From positions 62,001 through 126,000 of the forward strand of contig NZ_JARFJD010000010.1 in assembly GCF_029087225.1 (NCBI RefSeq): a stretch of 64,000 nucleotides of DNA, written 5' to 3'. The first letter of the stretch is position 1; each line of letters opens with the position of its first letter. Origin of the DNA: Limnobacter olei (GTDB lineage: Bacteria; Pseudomonadota; Gammaproteobacteria; Burkholderiales; Burkholderiaceae_B). Positions 27,829-36,464 of the stretch are shown here, piece after piece. The notes below the pieces were generated by a model. That model was given only the letters and a program-made list of their open reading frames with translations, was not told the DNA's origin and did no database searches. A program made the position numbers and the translations under genes.

Positions 27829-29391
27829 ATGATGAAAAAACTTCTGACTGTCTGGCTGGCGGCCGCTGCACTGAGCTTCAGTGTTGCTAGTCCCGGTGTG
27901 TTTGCGCAAGAGACACCCGCGGCACCTGCTGCCGAAGCCACCGAAACAATGCCCGCTGCAGTTGAAGCAGCGCCCGCAGCGGCTGAACCCGCTGCTGAAG
28001 CACCCATGGCTGCTGAAGCTGCCCCGGCGGAAGAAGCTGCTCCAGCTGCTGCGCCTGTACCTGACAAAGGCGATACCGCCTGGATGATGGTTGCCACTTT
28101 GCTGGTGATCATGATGACCGTGCCTGGCTTGGCCCTGTTTTACGGTGGTCTTGTTCGCTCCAAGAACATGCTGTCTGTTTTGATGCAAGTCATGGTGACG
28201 TTCTCGATGATTATTGTTCTTTGGTTTGTGTATGGCTACAGCCTGGCATTTACCGAAGGCAACGCATTCGTTGGCGGATTTGACCGTTTGATGCTTTCCG
28301 GAATTTGGGACAACGCAGCTGGAACATTCGCAAATGCGGCAACTTTCAGCAAAGGCGTCTACATTCCTGAAATCGTATTTGCCGCATTCCAGGCGACTTT
28401 CGCCGGCATTACCTGCGCACTAATCGTGGGTGCATTCGCCGAGCGTATCAAGTTCGGTGCAGTGTTGATGTTCATGGTTATTTGGTTCTCCTTCAGCTAC
28501 ATCCCAGTGGCACACATGGTGTGGTTCTGGATGGGCCCAGATGCATACAGCAGCGCAGAAGTTGCAGCCGAAATGACCAGCAAAGCTGGCTACATTTGGC
28601 AGCTTGGTGCACTCGACTTCGCTGGTGGTACCGTTGTACACATCAACGCCGCTGTTGCTGGTTTGGTGGGTGCATACATGCTCGGAAAGCGCGTTGGCTA
28701 CGGCAAAGAAGCAATGCCTCCGCACAACCTGGCGCTGACCATGGTTGGTGCTTCATTGTTGTGGGTGGGTTGGTTCGGTTTCAACGCAGGCTCTGCCCTG
28801 GAAGCAAACGGTTACGCAGCGCTGGCATTCGCAAACACCTTGGTAGCAACTGCCGCAGCTGTAATGGCCTGGTGTATCGGTGAAGCGCTGTTGAAAGGCA
28901 AGGCTTCCATGTTGGGTGCTGCTTCTGGCGCAGTAGCTGGTTTGGTTGCGGTAACGCCCGCCGCCGGCAACGTAGGCATCGCTGGTGCCATCGTAATCGG
29001 TCTGCTGGCAGGTTTCATCTGCCTGTGGGGTGTATCTGGCTTGAAAAAGCTGCTGGGTGCTGACGACTCTCTGGACGTGTTCGGCGTTCACGGTGTAGGC
29101 GGTATCTTGGGTGCCTTGTTGACTGGTGTGTTCAACTCGCCAAATTTGGGTGGCCCATCCGCAGTGGCTGACTGGACAACTGTAACCATGATTGCTGCTG
29201 GCGACTATTCAATCGCCAGCCAGGTGCTGATCCAGGCCAAAGCAGTGGTGATCACCATTGTTTGGTCAGCTGTGGTTTCAGTAATCGCTTTCAAACTGGT
29301 TGACATGATCATCGGTCTGCGTGTTTCTGAAGATGCAGAGCGCGAAGGTCTGGACATCACTTCTCACGGTGAAACAGCCTACAGCAAGTAA
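27829..29391 (+). CDS. amtB: Ammonium transporter AmtB with long Ala/Pro/Glu-rich N-terminal segment
   Basis: 520 aa against about 400 for the transport core. A signal peptide (cleavage near GVFAQE) is followed by about 55 residues of Ala/Pro/Glu low complexity. The 11-helix Amt domain then starts at DTAWMMVATLLVIMMTVPGLALFYGGLVRSKN. The C-terminal P-II contact region is near LRVSEDAEREGLDITSHGE. It conducts NH4+/NH3 and is blocked by GlnK when nitrogen is replete. The extension would lie in the periplasm. Confidence 0.95.
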   Translation: MMKKLLTVWLAAAALSFSVASPGVFAQETPAAPAAEATETMPAAVEAAPAAAEPAAEAPMAAEAAPAEEAAPAAAPVPDKGDTAWMMVATLLVIMMTVPGLALFYGGLVRSKNMLSVLMQVMVTFSMIIVLWFVYGYSLAFTEGNAFVGGFDRLMLSGIWDNAAGTFANAATFSKGVYIPEIVFAAFQATFAGITCALIVGAFAERIKFGAVLMFMVIWFSFSYIPVAHMVWFWMGPDAYSSAEVAAEMTSKAGYIWQLGALDFAGGTVVHINAAVAGLVGAYMLGKRVGYGKEAMPPHNLALTMVGASLLWVGWFGFNAGSALEANGYAALAFANTLVATAAAVMAWCIGEALLKGKASMLGAASGAVAGLVAVTPAAGNVGIAGAIVIGLLAGFICLWGVSGLKKLLGADDSLDVFGVHGVGGILGALLTGVFNSPNLGGPSAVADWTTVTMIAAGDYSIASQVLIQAKAVVITIVWSAVVSVIAFKLVDMIIGLRVSEDAEREGLDITSHGETAYSK

Positions 29392-29444
29392 ATACACTCT
29401 CCACTTAGGTGGAATCCTTCAGCCCGGGGTAAAGGGCTGATTCA

Positions 29445-29468
29445 AAGGCACCTTCGGGTGCCTTTTTT
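29445..29468 (+). terminator. Rho-independent terminator after amtB
   Basis: Stem AAGGCACC / GGTGCCTT with a TTCG tetraloop and a T-run, 54 bases after the amtB stop. Confidence 0.88.
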
Positions 29469-29554
29469 GCTTCACCCCCCGATTTCCCTTCCTCAATGTG
29501 GCAGTGCAGCGTTTTGGATTACACTTGGCGAAGTGTCTCACCCAGGGAATGTTG

Positions 29555-30844
29555 ATGGTTCCACATCTTGTAACTGCTTTAACCGGTCCGCTGTTGGATC
29601 TCGAAAAACGTATGCTCGACAAAACCACCGAAATTGAGCGGTGGTTTCGCATGGCCTGGAACGAGAACACCCCTCCGTTCTACAGTTCTGTCGATGTGCG
29701 CAACGCAGGTTTCAAGCTCGCCCCTGTTGACACCAACCTGTTCCCTGGCGGTTTTAACAACCTCGCCCCCGACATGATGCCGTTGGCCATTCAGGCCGCG
29801 ATGAGTGCGATTGAAAAAATTTGCCCTGAAGCACGCAGCATGGTGTTGGTGCCCGAGAACCACACGCGCAATACCTTTTACCTCACGAATGTGGCCCGCT
29901 TGGCTGCCATTCTGAAGCAAACCGGTTTGGATATTCGGCTGGGTTCTATGTCGCCTGATATTACCGAGCCCACTCGCTTCGATTTGCCCGATGGTCAGCA
30001 CATCATTTTAGAACCGCTAAAGCGCAATGGTAACCGAGTGGGTGTTGACGGCCTTGAGCCGTGTGCTGTGCTGTTGAACAACGACTTGTCCGCCGGTGTG
30101 CCCCCAATTCTTCAAGGCATAAAAGACCAAATCCTGTTGCCCCCTTTGCATGCTGGCTGGGCCACTCGTCGCAAGAGTGCCCACTTCAAGGCCTACGATT
30201 CTGTCGTTGAGGCATTTTCTGAGATGCTGGAAATTGATCCCTGGTTGATCAATCCCTATTTCACGCATCGAAACAAACTGAATTTTCAGGAACGTGTGGG
30301 CGAAGAAGCCCTGGCAGAGGCTGTAGATGAAGTGTTGGCCAAGACACGCGTGAAGTATGCTGAGTACGGGATTGACGAGCAGCCTTACGTGGTTGTGAAG
30401 GCCGATGCTGGCACCTACGGCATGGGCATCATGACTGTGAAAGACGCCTCGGAAGTGGTGGGGTTGAACCGCAAGCAACGCAACAAAATGTCGGTGGTCA
30501 AAGAAGGTTTGCAAGTGTCTGATGTCATTATTCAAGAAGGTGTGCACACCTTTGAGAACATTGAGGACGCGGTGGCCGAGCCCGTGGTTTATATGATTGA
30601 CCGTTATGTGGTGGGTGGTTTCTACCGGGTGCACACGGGCCGAGGCCGCGATGAAAACTTGAATGCACCTGGCATGCACTTCGTTCCATTGGCATTTGAA
30701 ACACCGTGCAACACACCCGATTGCAGTGATCGTCCCGATGCGGCCATGAACCGCTTTTACGCGTATGGTGTAATCGGTCGTTTGGCGGCACTCGCAGCCT
30801 CGCAAGAACTGGAGGCCACTGCCAGCGCGGAGTTAGCCGCATGA
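29555..30844 (+). CDS. gshA: Glutamate-cysteine ligase (proteobacterial GshA, TIGR02049-like)
   Basis: First step of glutathione synthesis: ATP-dependent ligation of Glu and Cys. 429 aa. Sequence blocks such as APVDTNLFPGGFNNLAPDM, MVLVPENHTRNTFYLTNV and ADAGTYGMGIMTV belong to the Acidithiobacillus/betaproteobacterial GshA type, unlike the enteric enzyme. ATG 29555 has CAGGG 8 bases upstream; an ATG at 29549 is also possible. The stop overlaps gshB by 4 bases (ATGA). Confidence 0.92.
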   Translation: MVPHLVTALTGPLLDLEKRMLDKTTEIERWFRMAWNENTPPFYSSVDVRNAGFKLAPVDTNLFPGGFNNLAPDMMPLAIQAAMSAIEKICPEARSMVLVPENHTRNTFYLTNVARLAAILKQTGLDIRLGSMSPDITEPTRFDLPDGQHIILEPLKRNGNRVGVDGLEPCAVLLNNDLSAGVPPILQGIKDQILLPPLHAGWATRRKSAHFKAYDSVVEAFSEMLEIDPWLINPYFTHRNKLNFQERVGEEALAEAVDEVLAKTRVKYAEYGIDEQPYVVVKADAGTYGMGIMTVKDASEVVGLNRKQRNKMSVVKEGLQVSDVIIQEGVHTFENIEDAVAEPVVYMIDRYVVGGFYRVHTGRGRDENLNAPGMHFVPLAFETPCNTPDCSDRPDAAMNRFYAYGVIGRLAALAASQELEATASAELAA

Positions 30845-31803
30845 GCAGTAAAAGCTTTGTGTGCGTGATCGACCCGCTCACCAGCCTGAATCCGAAAAAA
30901 GATTCTTCTATCGCCATGATGGAATCGGCCCAGTCGCGTGGCTGGAAGGTGGGTGTGATCGAGGACGGGGGCTTGCACTGGTCCACTGGCGCAGGTGTGC
31001 GTGCGCAGGTGGTGTGGATTACAATTGATCTCGCAAATAAACCTTGGTACGCCGAGGTGGGGCGTGAAGAAATGGCATTGAAAGACCTTGATGCCGTCAT
31101 CATGCGCAAAGACCCGCCGTTTGATGCCGAGTTTGTAACCGCTACCTGGTTGCTTGAGCAAGGCGAGCGCGAGGGTGCGCGCGTATTCAATAGCCCGCGC
31201 GCCATTCGCGATCACAACGAAAAATTCACCATTGCCCAGTTTGAACAATTTGTGGTGCCAACCCTGGTTTCGCGCAATGCTGCCCAGCTTCGCAGTTTTC
31301 TGGAACAACACCCCGACGCCATCGCCAAACCCCTGGATGGCATGGGAGGCACCTCAATTTTTCGCATGAAAAAAGGTGATCAAAACGTGGGTGTGATATT
31401 GGAAACGCTGACCGACTATGGCCGCAAAACCGCCATGATTCAGCGCTATATTCCTGAAATTGTGGATGGCGACAAACGTGTGTTGCTCATTAATGGCGAG
31501 CCGGTGCCCTATTGCCTCGCACGTTTGCCCAAAGAGGGTGAGCACCGAGGCAACCTGGCGGCGGGCGGCACGGGCAGGGCGCAGCCCTTGAGCGAAAGCG
31601 ATTGGCACATTGCCCGCACACTGGCCCCGGAATTGAAAAAGCGTGGGCTGTTGCTGGTGGGCCTGGACATTATTGGGCAGAACCTGACCGAGGTGAACGT
31701 GACAAGCCCCACCTGCTTCCGTGAGATCATGGATCAAACCGGTTTTCCTGTTGCGGATACTTTGGTGCAAGCTGTTGAAAATGCCTTGCAGGAGGGCAAC
31801 TGA
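30841..31803 (+). CDS. gshB: Glutathione synthetase
   Basis: 320 aa ATP-grasp enzyme joining gamma-Glu-Cys and Gly. The motifs are normal for GshB: NSPRAIRDHNEKF, AKPLDGMGGTSIFRM (ATP-binding loop), YIPEIVDGDKRVLLINGEPV and NLAAGGTGRAQPLSESD (Gly-rich loop), with the C-terminal LDIIGQNLTEVNVTSPTC. Coupled to gshA and, with a one-base overlap, to the EIIA gene. Confidence 0.96.
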   Translation: MSSKSFVCVIDPLTSLNPKKDSSIAMMESAQSRGWKVGVIEDGGLHWSTGAGVRAQVVWITIDLANKPWYAEVGREEMALKDLDAVIMRKDPPFDAEFVTATWLLEQGEREGARVFNSPRAIRDHNEKFTIAQFEQFVVPTLVSRNAAQLRSFLEQHPDAIAKPLDGMGGTSIFRMKKGDQNVGVILETLTDYGRKTAMIQRYIPEIVDGDKRVLLINGEPVPYCLARLPKEGEHRGNLAAGGTGRAQPLSESDWHIARTLAPELKKRGLLLVGLDIIGQNLTEVNVTSPTCFREIMDQTGFPVADTLVQAVENALQEGN

Positions 31804-32267
31804 TGCTTGGGCTGGTTCTCGTTACTCATGCCCCTTTGGGCGACGCCATTGCCCAATGTGTGAAACACGTCATGGGTTCTTTGCCAGATGGCCTGGCGGT
31901 CGTGGATGTACCCGGCGACGAAGACATCGAACAGTCGGTGCAACGTATTCAGGTCGCCGCGCGGCAGGTGCATGCAGGCGAAGGCGTGGTGTTCCTGACC
32001 GATCTGTTTGGCGCAACTCCCTCCAACGCTGCTGTGCGTGCCGGTGTGGAATCGTTGAACCTGCCCACCGTGTTGGTCTCGGGCTGCAATTTGCCCATGG
32101 TGTTGCGTGCACTTGGTTTTCGGGATTTGCCCATCAATGAAGTAGCCGAACGTTTGGTCATGGGTGGCCGAAACGGTATCGTAAGCACTGGTGCCACAGC
32201 GCCACAACGTCAAACCTTTAACCCGGCGAAAAACGATGATTCAGCAAGAAATCACCATCAGCAATAA
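31803..32267 (+). CDS. PTS EIIA component of the mannose/fructose family
   Basis: 154 aa. His9 in LVTHAPLGDAI is the phosphorylation site. The domain runs to about residue 130 (VFLTDLFGATPSNAA, SGCNLPMVLRAL), followed by a variable tail. No EIIB or EIIC gene is nearby, so this is likely a regulatory EIIA-Man-like phosphoacceptor, as in other Burkholderiales. The last 32 bases overlap the HPr gene in another frame. Confidence 0.92.
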   Translation: MLGLVLVTHAPLGDAIAQCVKHVMGSLPDGLAVVDVPGDEDIEQSVQRIQVAARQVHAGEGVVFLTDLFGATPSNAAVRAGVESLNLPTVLVSGCNLPMVLRALGFRDLPINEVAERLVMGGRNGIVSTGATAPQRQTFNPAKNDDSARNHHQQ

Positions 32268-32505
32268 ATTGGGCCTGCACGCGCGCGCTTCGGTCAAGTT
32301 GACTCAAACAGCCAGCCGCTTTCAGTCCGAAGTGTGGATCGGCAAAGCGGGCCGCCGCGTGAATGCGAAAAGCATCATGGGTGTCATGATGCTGGCCGCG
32401 GGCAAAGGGCACAATGTGGTGCTTGAGGCAGAAGGCAGTGACGAGGCTGAGGCCATTGCTGCACTGGTGGCCTTGATTGATGACAAATTCGGCGAAGGCG
32501 AGTAA
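32236..32505 (+). CDS. ptsH: Phosphocarrier protein HPr
   Basis: 89 aa. His15 in NKLGLHARASVKL is the phosphoacceptor from EI. Ser46 in NAKSIMGVMML matches the HPr kinase site, although no hprK is in the window. It relays phosphate from EI to EIIA. ATG 32236 overlaps the EIIA gene. Confidence 0.95.
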   Translation: MIQQEITISNKLGLHARASVKLTQTASRFQSEVWIGKAGRRVNAKSIMGVMMLAAGKGHNVVLEAEGSDEAEAIAALVALIDDKFGEGE

Positions 32506-32508
32506 ACC

Positions 32509-34260
32509 ATGACCCTGGCCTTGCATGGCATCGCAGTTTCACGAGGCATTGCAGTTAGCCGCGCCCTGGTGTGGGACACGGCCATGCGGGATATTCCCCG
32601 CAATCGCATCGATAAAAAATCGGTTCGTTTCGAGAAAAAAAGATTCGACAATGCCATCAAGCGCGTGGCTGATGAACTGGTTGAAATTCGAAGTCAAATC
32701 GCCGCTGACTCCCCCGCCGAGTTCGATGCTTTCCTGAATCTGCACAGTCTGATCCTTGCCGACCCCATTTTGTCGGAAGAACCCAAAAACCTCATTCAAA
32801 CCAAGCTGATCAATGCCGAATGGGCCTTGATTGAGCAAATGGAAGTGTTGCTGGAGCAGTTCTCCGCGATTGAAGACGACTACTTCCGCGAGCGCAACAG
32901 CGACGTGCGCCAGGTGGTTGAGCGGGTTTTGAAATCGCTGCGAGGGCATGCAACGGCTTTGCCCCTGCCTCCAGAAGGCGAGAATGAGGACCCCTGGCTG
33001 ATTGTTGCGCACGATATTTCGCCGGCCGACATGGTGCAACTGAAAGGTCGCCGCGTTGGCGCTTTCGTGACTGAAATGGGTGGTGCAACCTCCCACACTG
33101 CCATTGTGGCGCGTAGCCTGGGCATACCCGCCGTGGTGGGCGTGCCGCGTGCGCTCGAGTTTGTACACAATGGCGACCTGGTGGTGGTCGATGGCAAGGT
33201 GGGTGCTGTATTCCTCGACCCTGCCGCCATGGTGGTCGAAGAATACCAGCGCAAGCAGGCCATTCTGGCTTTGTCGCGCCAGCGCCTGAAACGACTGATT
33301 ACCACGGAGGCACGCACCCAGTGTGGTCGCCGGGTTGAACTGCTGGCCAATATTGAATTGCCTGAAGACGTGAAAGGCGTAGTCGATGCCGGAGCCGATG
33401 GTGTGGGCCTGTTCCGTTCCGAATTCCTGTTCATGAACCGCAAGGAATGGCCTTCAGAAGATGAACAGTATGAAGCCTACCGCAAGGTGATCAAGGCCAT
33501 GAAAGGCAAGCCGGTCACGGTTCGCACGCTTGATCTGGGTGCCGATAAGACCCTGCAATTCGATGGTGCCAACAGCAGTGCCCCCCCGGTGTCCAGCACC
33601 TCAGCGCTTGGTTTGCGTTCCATTCGCTTCAGCCTGTCCGAGCCTGCAATATTCCTCACCCAAATTCGCGCCTTGTTGCGGGCTGCCAAGCATGGACCTG
33701 TGAAAATTCTGTTGCCCATGCTCACCAACATTCGTGAAACCAGGCAGGCCTTGGCCTACATCGACATGGCCCGTGAACAGTTGCTCGAACGGCGTTTTCA
33801 GGCCAATCAGGCTGTGCCCATTGGCGGCATGATCGAAGTGCCTGCGGCGGCGCTCAGCCTGCCGCATTTTTTGAGTTACCTCGATTATGTGTCGATCGGT
33901 ACCAACGACTTGATCCAGTACACCCTGGCTGTTGACCGGGTGGATCACCAAGTGGCTCATCTGTACGATCCCCTCCACCCGGCGGTGTTAAGGCTGGTGT
34001 ACGAGGTCATCTCCAGTGCCGAAAAAGCAGGCGTACCCGTGAGCGTATGTGGTGAAATGGCAGGTGATATTCGTTTGACCCGCTTGTTACTGGGTATGGG
34101 TCTTACCCAGTATTCGATGCATCCGTCACAACTACTCGATGTCAAAGAGTTGCTCTTGAAAACCGACTTTGAGGCTACGCAAAGACTGGTCAAAAAGGTG
34201 ACTCGAACATTTGACATCGATAAAATTGACGCTCTGATGCGCCAATTGCACGAAGACTGA
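32509..34260 (+). CDS. ptsI: PTS enzyme I (phosphoenolpyruvate-protein phosphotransferase)
   Basis: 583 aa. The active His196 is in GGATSHTAIVARSLGIPAVVG. The C-terminal PEP-binding barrel contains GVGLFRSEFLFMNR, SIRFSL and SIGTNDLIQYTLAVDR, ending SVCGEMAGD. It autophosphorylates on PEP and passes phosphate to HPr. It follows ptsH by 3 bases. With the adjacent EIIA, it forms a complete phosphorelay without a sugar permease in this window. Confidence 0.96.
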   Translation: MTLALHGIAVSRGIAVSRALVWDTAMRDIPRNRIDKKSVRFEKKRFDNAIKRVADELVEIRSQIAADSPAEFDAFLNLHSLILADPILSEEPKNLIQTKLINAEWALIEQMEVLLEQFSAIEDDYFRERNSDVRQVVERVLKSLRGHATALPLPPEGENEDPWLIVAHDISPADMVQLKGRRVGAFVTEMGGATSHTAIVARSLGIPAVVGVPRALEFVHNGDLVVVDGKVGAVFLDPAAMVVEEYQRKQAILALSRQRLKRLITTEARTQCGRRVELLANIELPEDVKGVVDAGADGVGLFRSEFLFMNRKEWPSEDEQYEAYRKVIKAMKGKPVTVRTLDLGADKTLQFDGANSSAPPVSSTSALGLRSIRFSLSEPAIFLTQIRALLRAAKHGPVKILLPMLTNIRETRQALAYIDMAREQLLERRFQANQAVPIGGMIEVPAAALSLPHFLSYLDYVSIGTNDLIQYTLAVDRVDHQVAHLYDPLHPAVLRLVYEVISSAEKAGVPVSVCGEMAGDIRLTRLLLGMGLTQYSMHPSQLLDVKELLLKTDFEATQRLVKKVTRTFDIDKIDALMRQLHED

Positions 34261-34350
34261 TCCCGCAACCGGGCCGCCTTCAATGCCGGTTTGCGATTTA
34301 TACTCAAAGGCTTGCGAAAACCAACAATCCAACCTAAGAAACACCGTATT

Positions 34351-35487
34351 GTGTCTGCCAACCAGTCCGTGGGCTTCGTAAAGCCCGAGCTTATTGAATT
34401 CACTGCGCCGCTTTTACTTGAGTGCGGAAAGTCCCTGCCCAGCTATTCTCTGATGGTTGAAACCTATGGCACCTTGAATGCCGAGAAAAGCAATGCTGTG
34501 CTGGTGTGCCATGCTTTAAATGCCTCTCACCATGTGGCTGGCCTATACGAAGGACAAGAAAAAAGCGAAGGTTGGTGGGACAACATGGTGGGTCCCGGCA
34601 AGCCGCTGGACACCAATCGATTTTTTGTAATCGGCGTGAATAACTTGGGTTCGTGCTTTGGCTCCACTGGCCCAAGCAGCACCAACCCTGAAACTGGCAA
34701 ACCCTACGGCGCCGACTTCCCGTTTGTAACGGTTCAAGACTGGGTGAATGCGCAGGTACGCCTGGCTGATTATTTCGGCATTGAAAAATTTGCCGCAGTC
34801 ATGGGCGGCAGTTTGGGCGGCATGCAAGCCCTGCAATGGAGCCTGAGTTACCCAGACCGCGTGGGCCACTGCATGGTGGTGGCTTCAACGCCCAAATTGA
34901 GCGCACAGAACATTGCCTTCAACGAGGTGGCTCGCCAGGCCATTGTGACCGATCCCGATTTTCACGGTGGAAATTACTATGAGCACGGCGTGGTACCCAA
35001 ACGCGGCTTGCGCCTGGCACGAATGATTGGCCACATCACCTATTTAAGCGGTGACGACATGGCCGAGAAGTTTGGCCGCACTCTGCGCAATGGCGATTAC
35101 AACTACGGTCTTGAAGTGGACTTTCAGGTAGAAAGTTACCTGCGCTATCAGGGCGACAAGTTTGCAGATTACTTCGATGCCAACACCTACTTGCTGATTA
35201 CCAAAGCGCTGGACTACTTCGACCCCGCACGCCACACGGGTGGCGATTTGGTCAAGGCTCTGCAAGCGGCCAAAGCCAAGTTTCTGCTGGTCAGTTTCAC
35301 CACCGACTGGCGATTTGCACCCGAGCGAACCCGCGAAATTGTGGAGGCCCTCATGGCCAACCAGCGCGATGTCACTTACGCGGAAATTGACGCCCCGCAC
35401 GGTCACGATGCATTCTTGTTGACTGATGAGCGCTACCACAACGTGGTGCGTGGCTACTTTGAGCGGATCGCCAAGGAGCTTGCATGA
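34351..35487 (+). CDS. metX: Homoserine O-acyltransferase (MetX)
   Basis: 378 aa alpha/beta hydrolase fold. The catalytic Ser154 is in [13 protein letters not shown]; the other triad residues are Asp in [10 protein letters not shown] and His in DAPHGHDAF. It activates homoserine with an acyl group for methionine synthesis. GTG 34351 is chosen because known MetX proteins begin near SANQSVGFV; the frame is open from TTG 34291. No strong RBS is visible. The stop overlaps metW by 4 bases. Some MetX proteins use succinyl-CoA rather than acetyl-CoA; the choice is not resolved here. Confidence 0.93.
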   Translation: MSANQSVGFVKPELIEFTAPLLLECGKSLPSYSLMVETYGTLNAEKSNAVLVCHALNASHHVAGLYEGQEKSEGWWDNMVGPGKPLDTNRFFVIGVNNLGSCFGSTGPSSTNPETGKPYGADFPFVTVQDWVNAQVRLADYFGIEKFAAVMGGSLGGMQALQWSLSYPDRVGHCMVVASTPKLSAQNIAFNEVARQAIVTDPDFHGGNYYEHGVVPKRGLRLARMIGHITYLSGDDMAEKFGRTLRNGDYNYGLEVDFQVESYLRYQGDKFADYFDANTYLLITKALDYFDPARHTGGDLVKALQAAKAKFLLVSFTTDWRFAPERTREIVEALMANQRDVTYAEIDAPHGHDAFLLTDERYHNVVRGYFERIAKELA

Positions 35488-36125
35488 AAACCCCACACGC
35501 TGTTCGACAAGATGTGCAACCTTTGCCCATTGCGGTGCCCCGGGCCGATCTTGATTTGATCGAAAGTTGGGTGCCCATGGGTGCGCGCGTACTCGATTTG
35601 GGCTGCGGCGACGGTTCATTCCTGGCGCGCCTGATGAAAACCCGCAAAGCCACTGGCTATGGCGTTGAAATCGACGATATCAATGTGCAGCGCAGTGTGG
35701 CCAATGGCATCAATGTTATTCAGCAAGACCTTGAAAAAGGCCTGGCTATGTTCGAGGATCATGCCTTTGATGTGGTGATTTTGTCGCAAACCCTGCAAGC
35801 CATGCACAACACCGAGCGAATCCTCAAAGAGATCGCCCGGGTTGGGAAAGAAGGCATCGTCAGCTTCCCCAATTTTGGTCATTGGTACCATGTGTGGTCG
35901 ATTGCCTTGGGTCGTATGCCGGTGTCCAAACAGATGCCTTATCAGTGGTACAACACGCCGAATATTCACCTGTGCACCCCCAAGGATTTTGAAGCGCTGG
36001 TTGCTCAAATCGGACATAAAGTACTGGGCAAACAACTTTTTTTAAATGGCGAACCCGTTGAACTGTTGGGCAATTTGCGCAGCACTTTGGCGGTCTATCG
36101 CTTCAAGCCCCAGTTTGCAAATTAG
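35484..36125 (+). CDS. metW: Methionine biosynthesis protein MetW
   Basis: 213 aa class I methyltransferase fold with motif [16 protein letters not shown] (36-50). [12 protein letters not shown] and [10 protein letters not shown] are the MetW signature. MetW partners with MetX and activates or supports homoserine acylation. Overlaps metX (ATGA). Confidence 0.94.
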   Translation: MKTPHAVRQDVQPLPIAVPRADLDLIESWVPMGARVLDLGCGDGSFLARLMKTRKATGYGVEIDDINVQRSVANGINVIQQDLEKGLAMFEDHAFDVVILSQTLQAMHNTERILKEIARVGKEGIVSFPNFGHWYHVWSIALGRMPVSKQMPYQWYNTPNIHLCTPKDFEALVAQIGHKVLGKQLFLNGEPVELLGNLRSTLAVYRFKPQFAN

Positions 36126-36134
36126 GCCAACACC

Positions 36135-36464
36135 ATGAAAACCCGGCAACCCACCCCACGTGAAAACGAGTATTGGCGGCAGGTTAAAAGAATTACCTGG
36201 CGCTTGCTTGTGGTGTGGATTGCCCTGATTCTTAGCGTGGTGTTGTTTATTCCCCAGCTTGGCATCACGGTTTATGGGGTGCCTTTGACCTATTGGGTCA
36301 TCTCCAGTGTTCTGCTTTTGAGTTTTTTGGGATTGGTTGCGTGCTACGCATGGCGCATGGATAGGTTAGAATTGAAATTCAAACGAGCGGTGGAAAACAA
36401 CCGCAACCATCCAGGAGACACGAATGAAAAGCAGCACCGGCGAGGTGGGAAAACCCCTCACTGA
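36135..36464 (+). CDS. Small two-TM protein, DUF4212-like symporter subunit family
   Basis: 109 aa with two TM helices (about 23-45 and 54-75). The YWRQVKRITWRLL start, LVVWIALILSVVLFIPQ, GVPLTYWVISSVLL and the YAWRMDRLE end resemble DUF4212, the small subunit of some sodium/solute symporters. The large subunit is absent from the window. The last 41 bases overlap icmF, and the C-terminal 20 residues are encoded by the icmF leader. Confidence 0.62.
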   Translation: MKTRQPTPRENEYWRQVKRITWRLLVVWIALILSVVLFIPQLGITVYGVPLTYWVISSVLLLSFLGLVACYAWRMDRLELKFKRAVENNRNHPGDTNEKQHRRGGKTPH

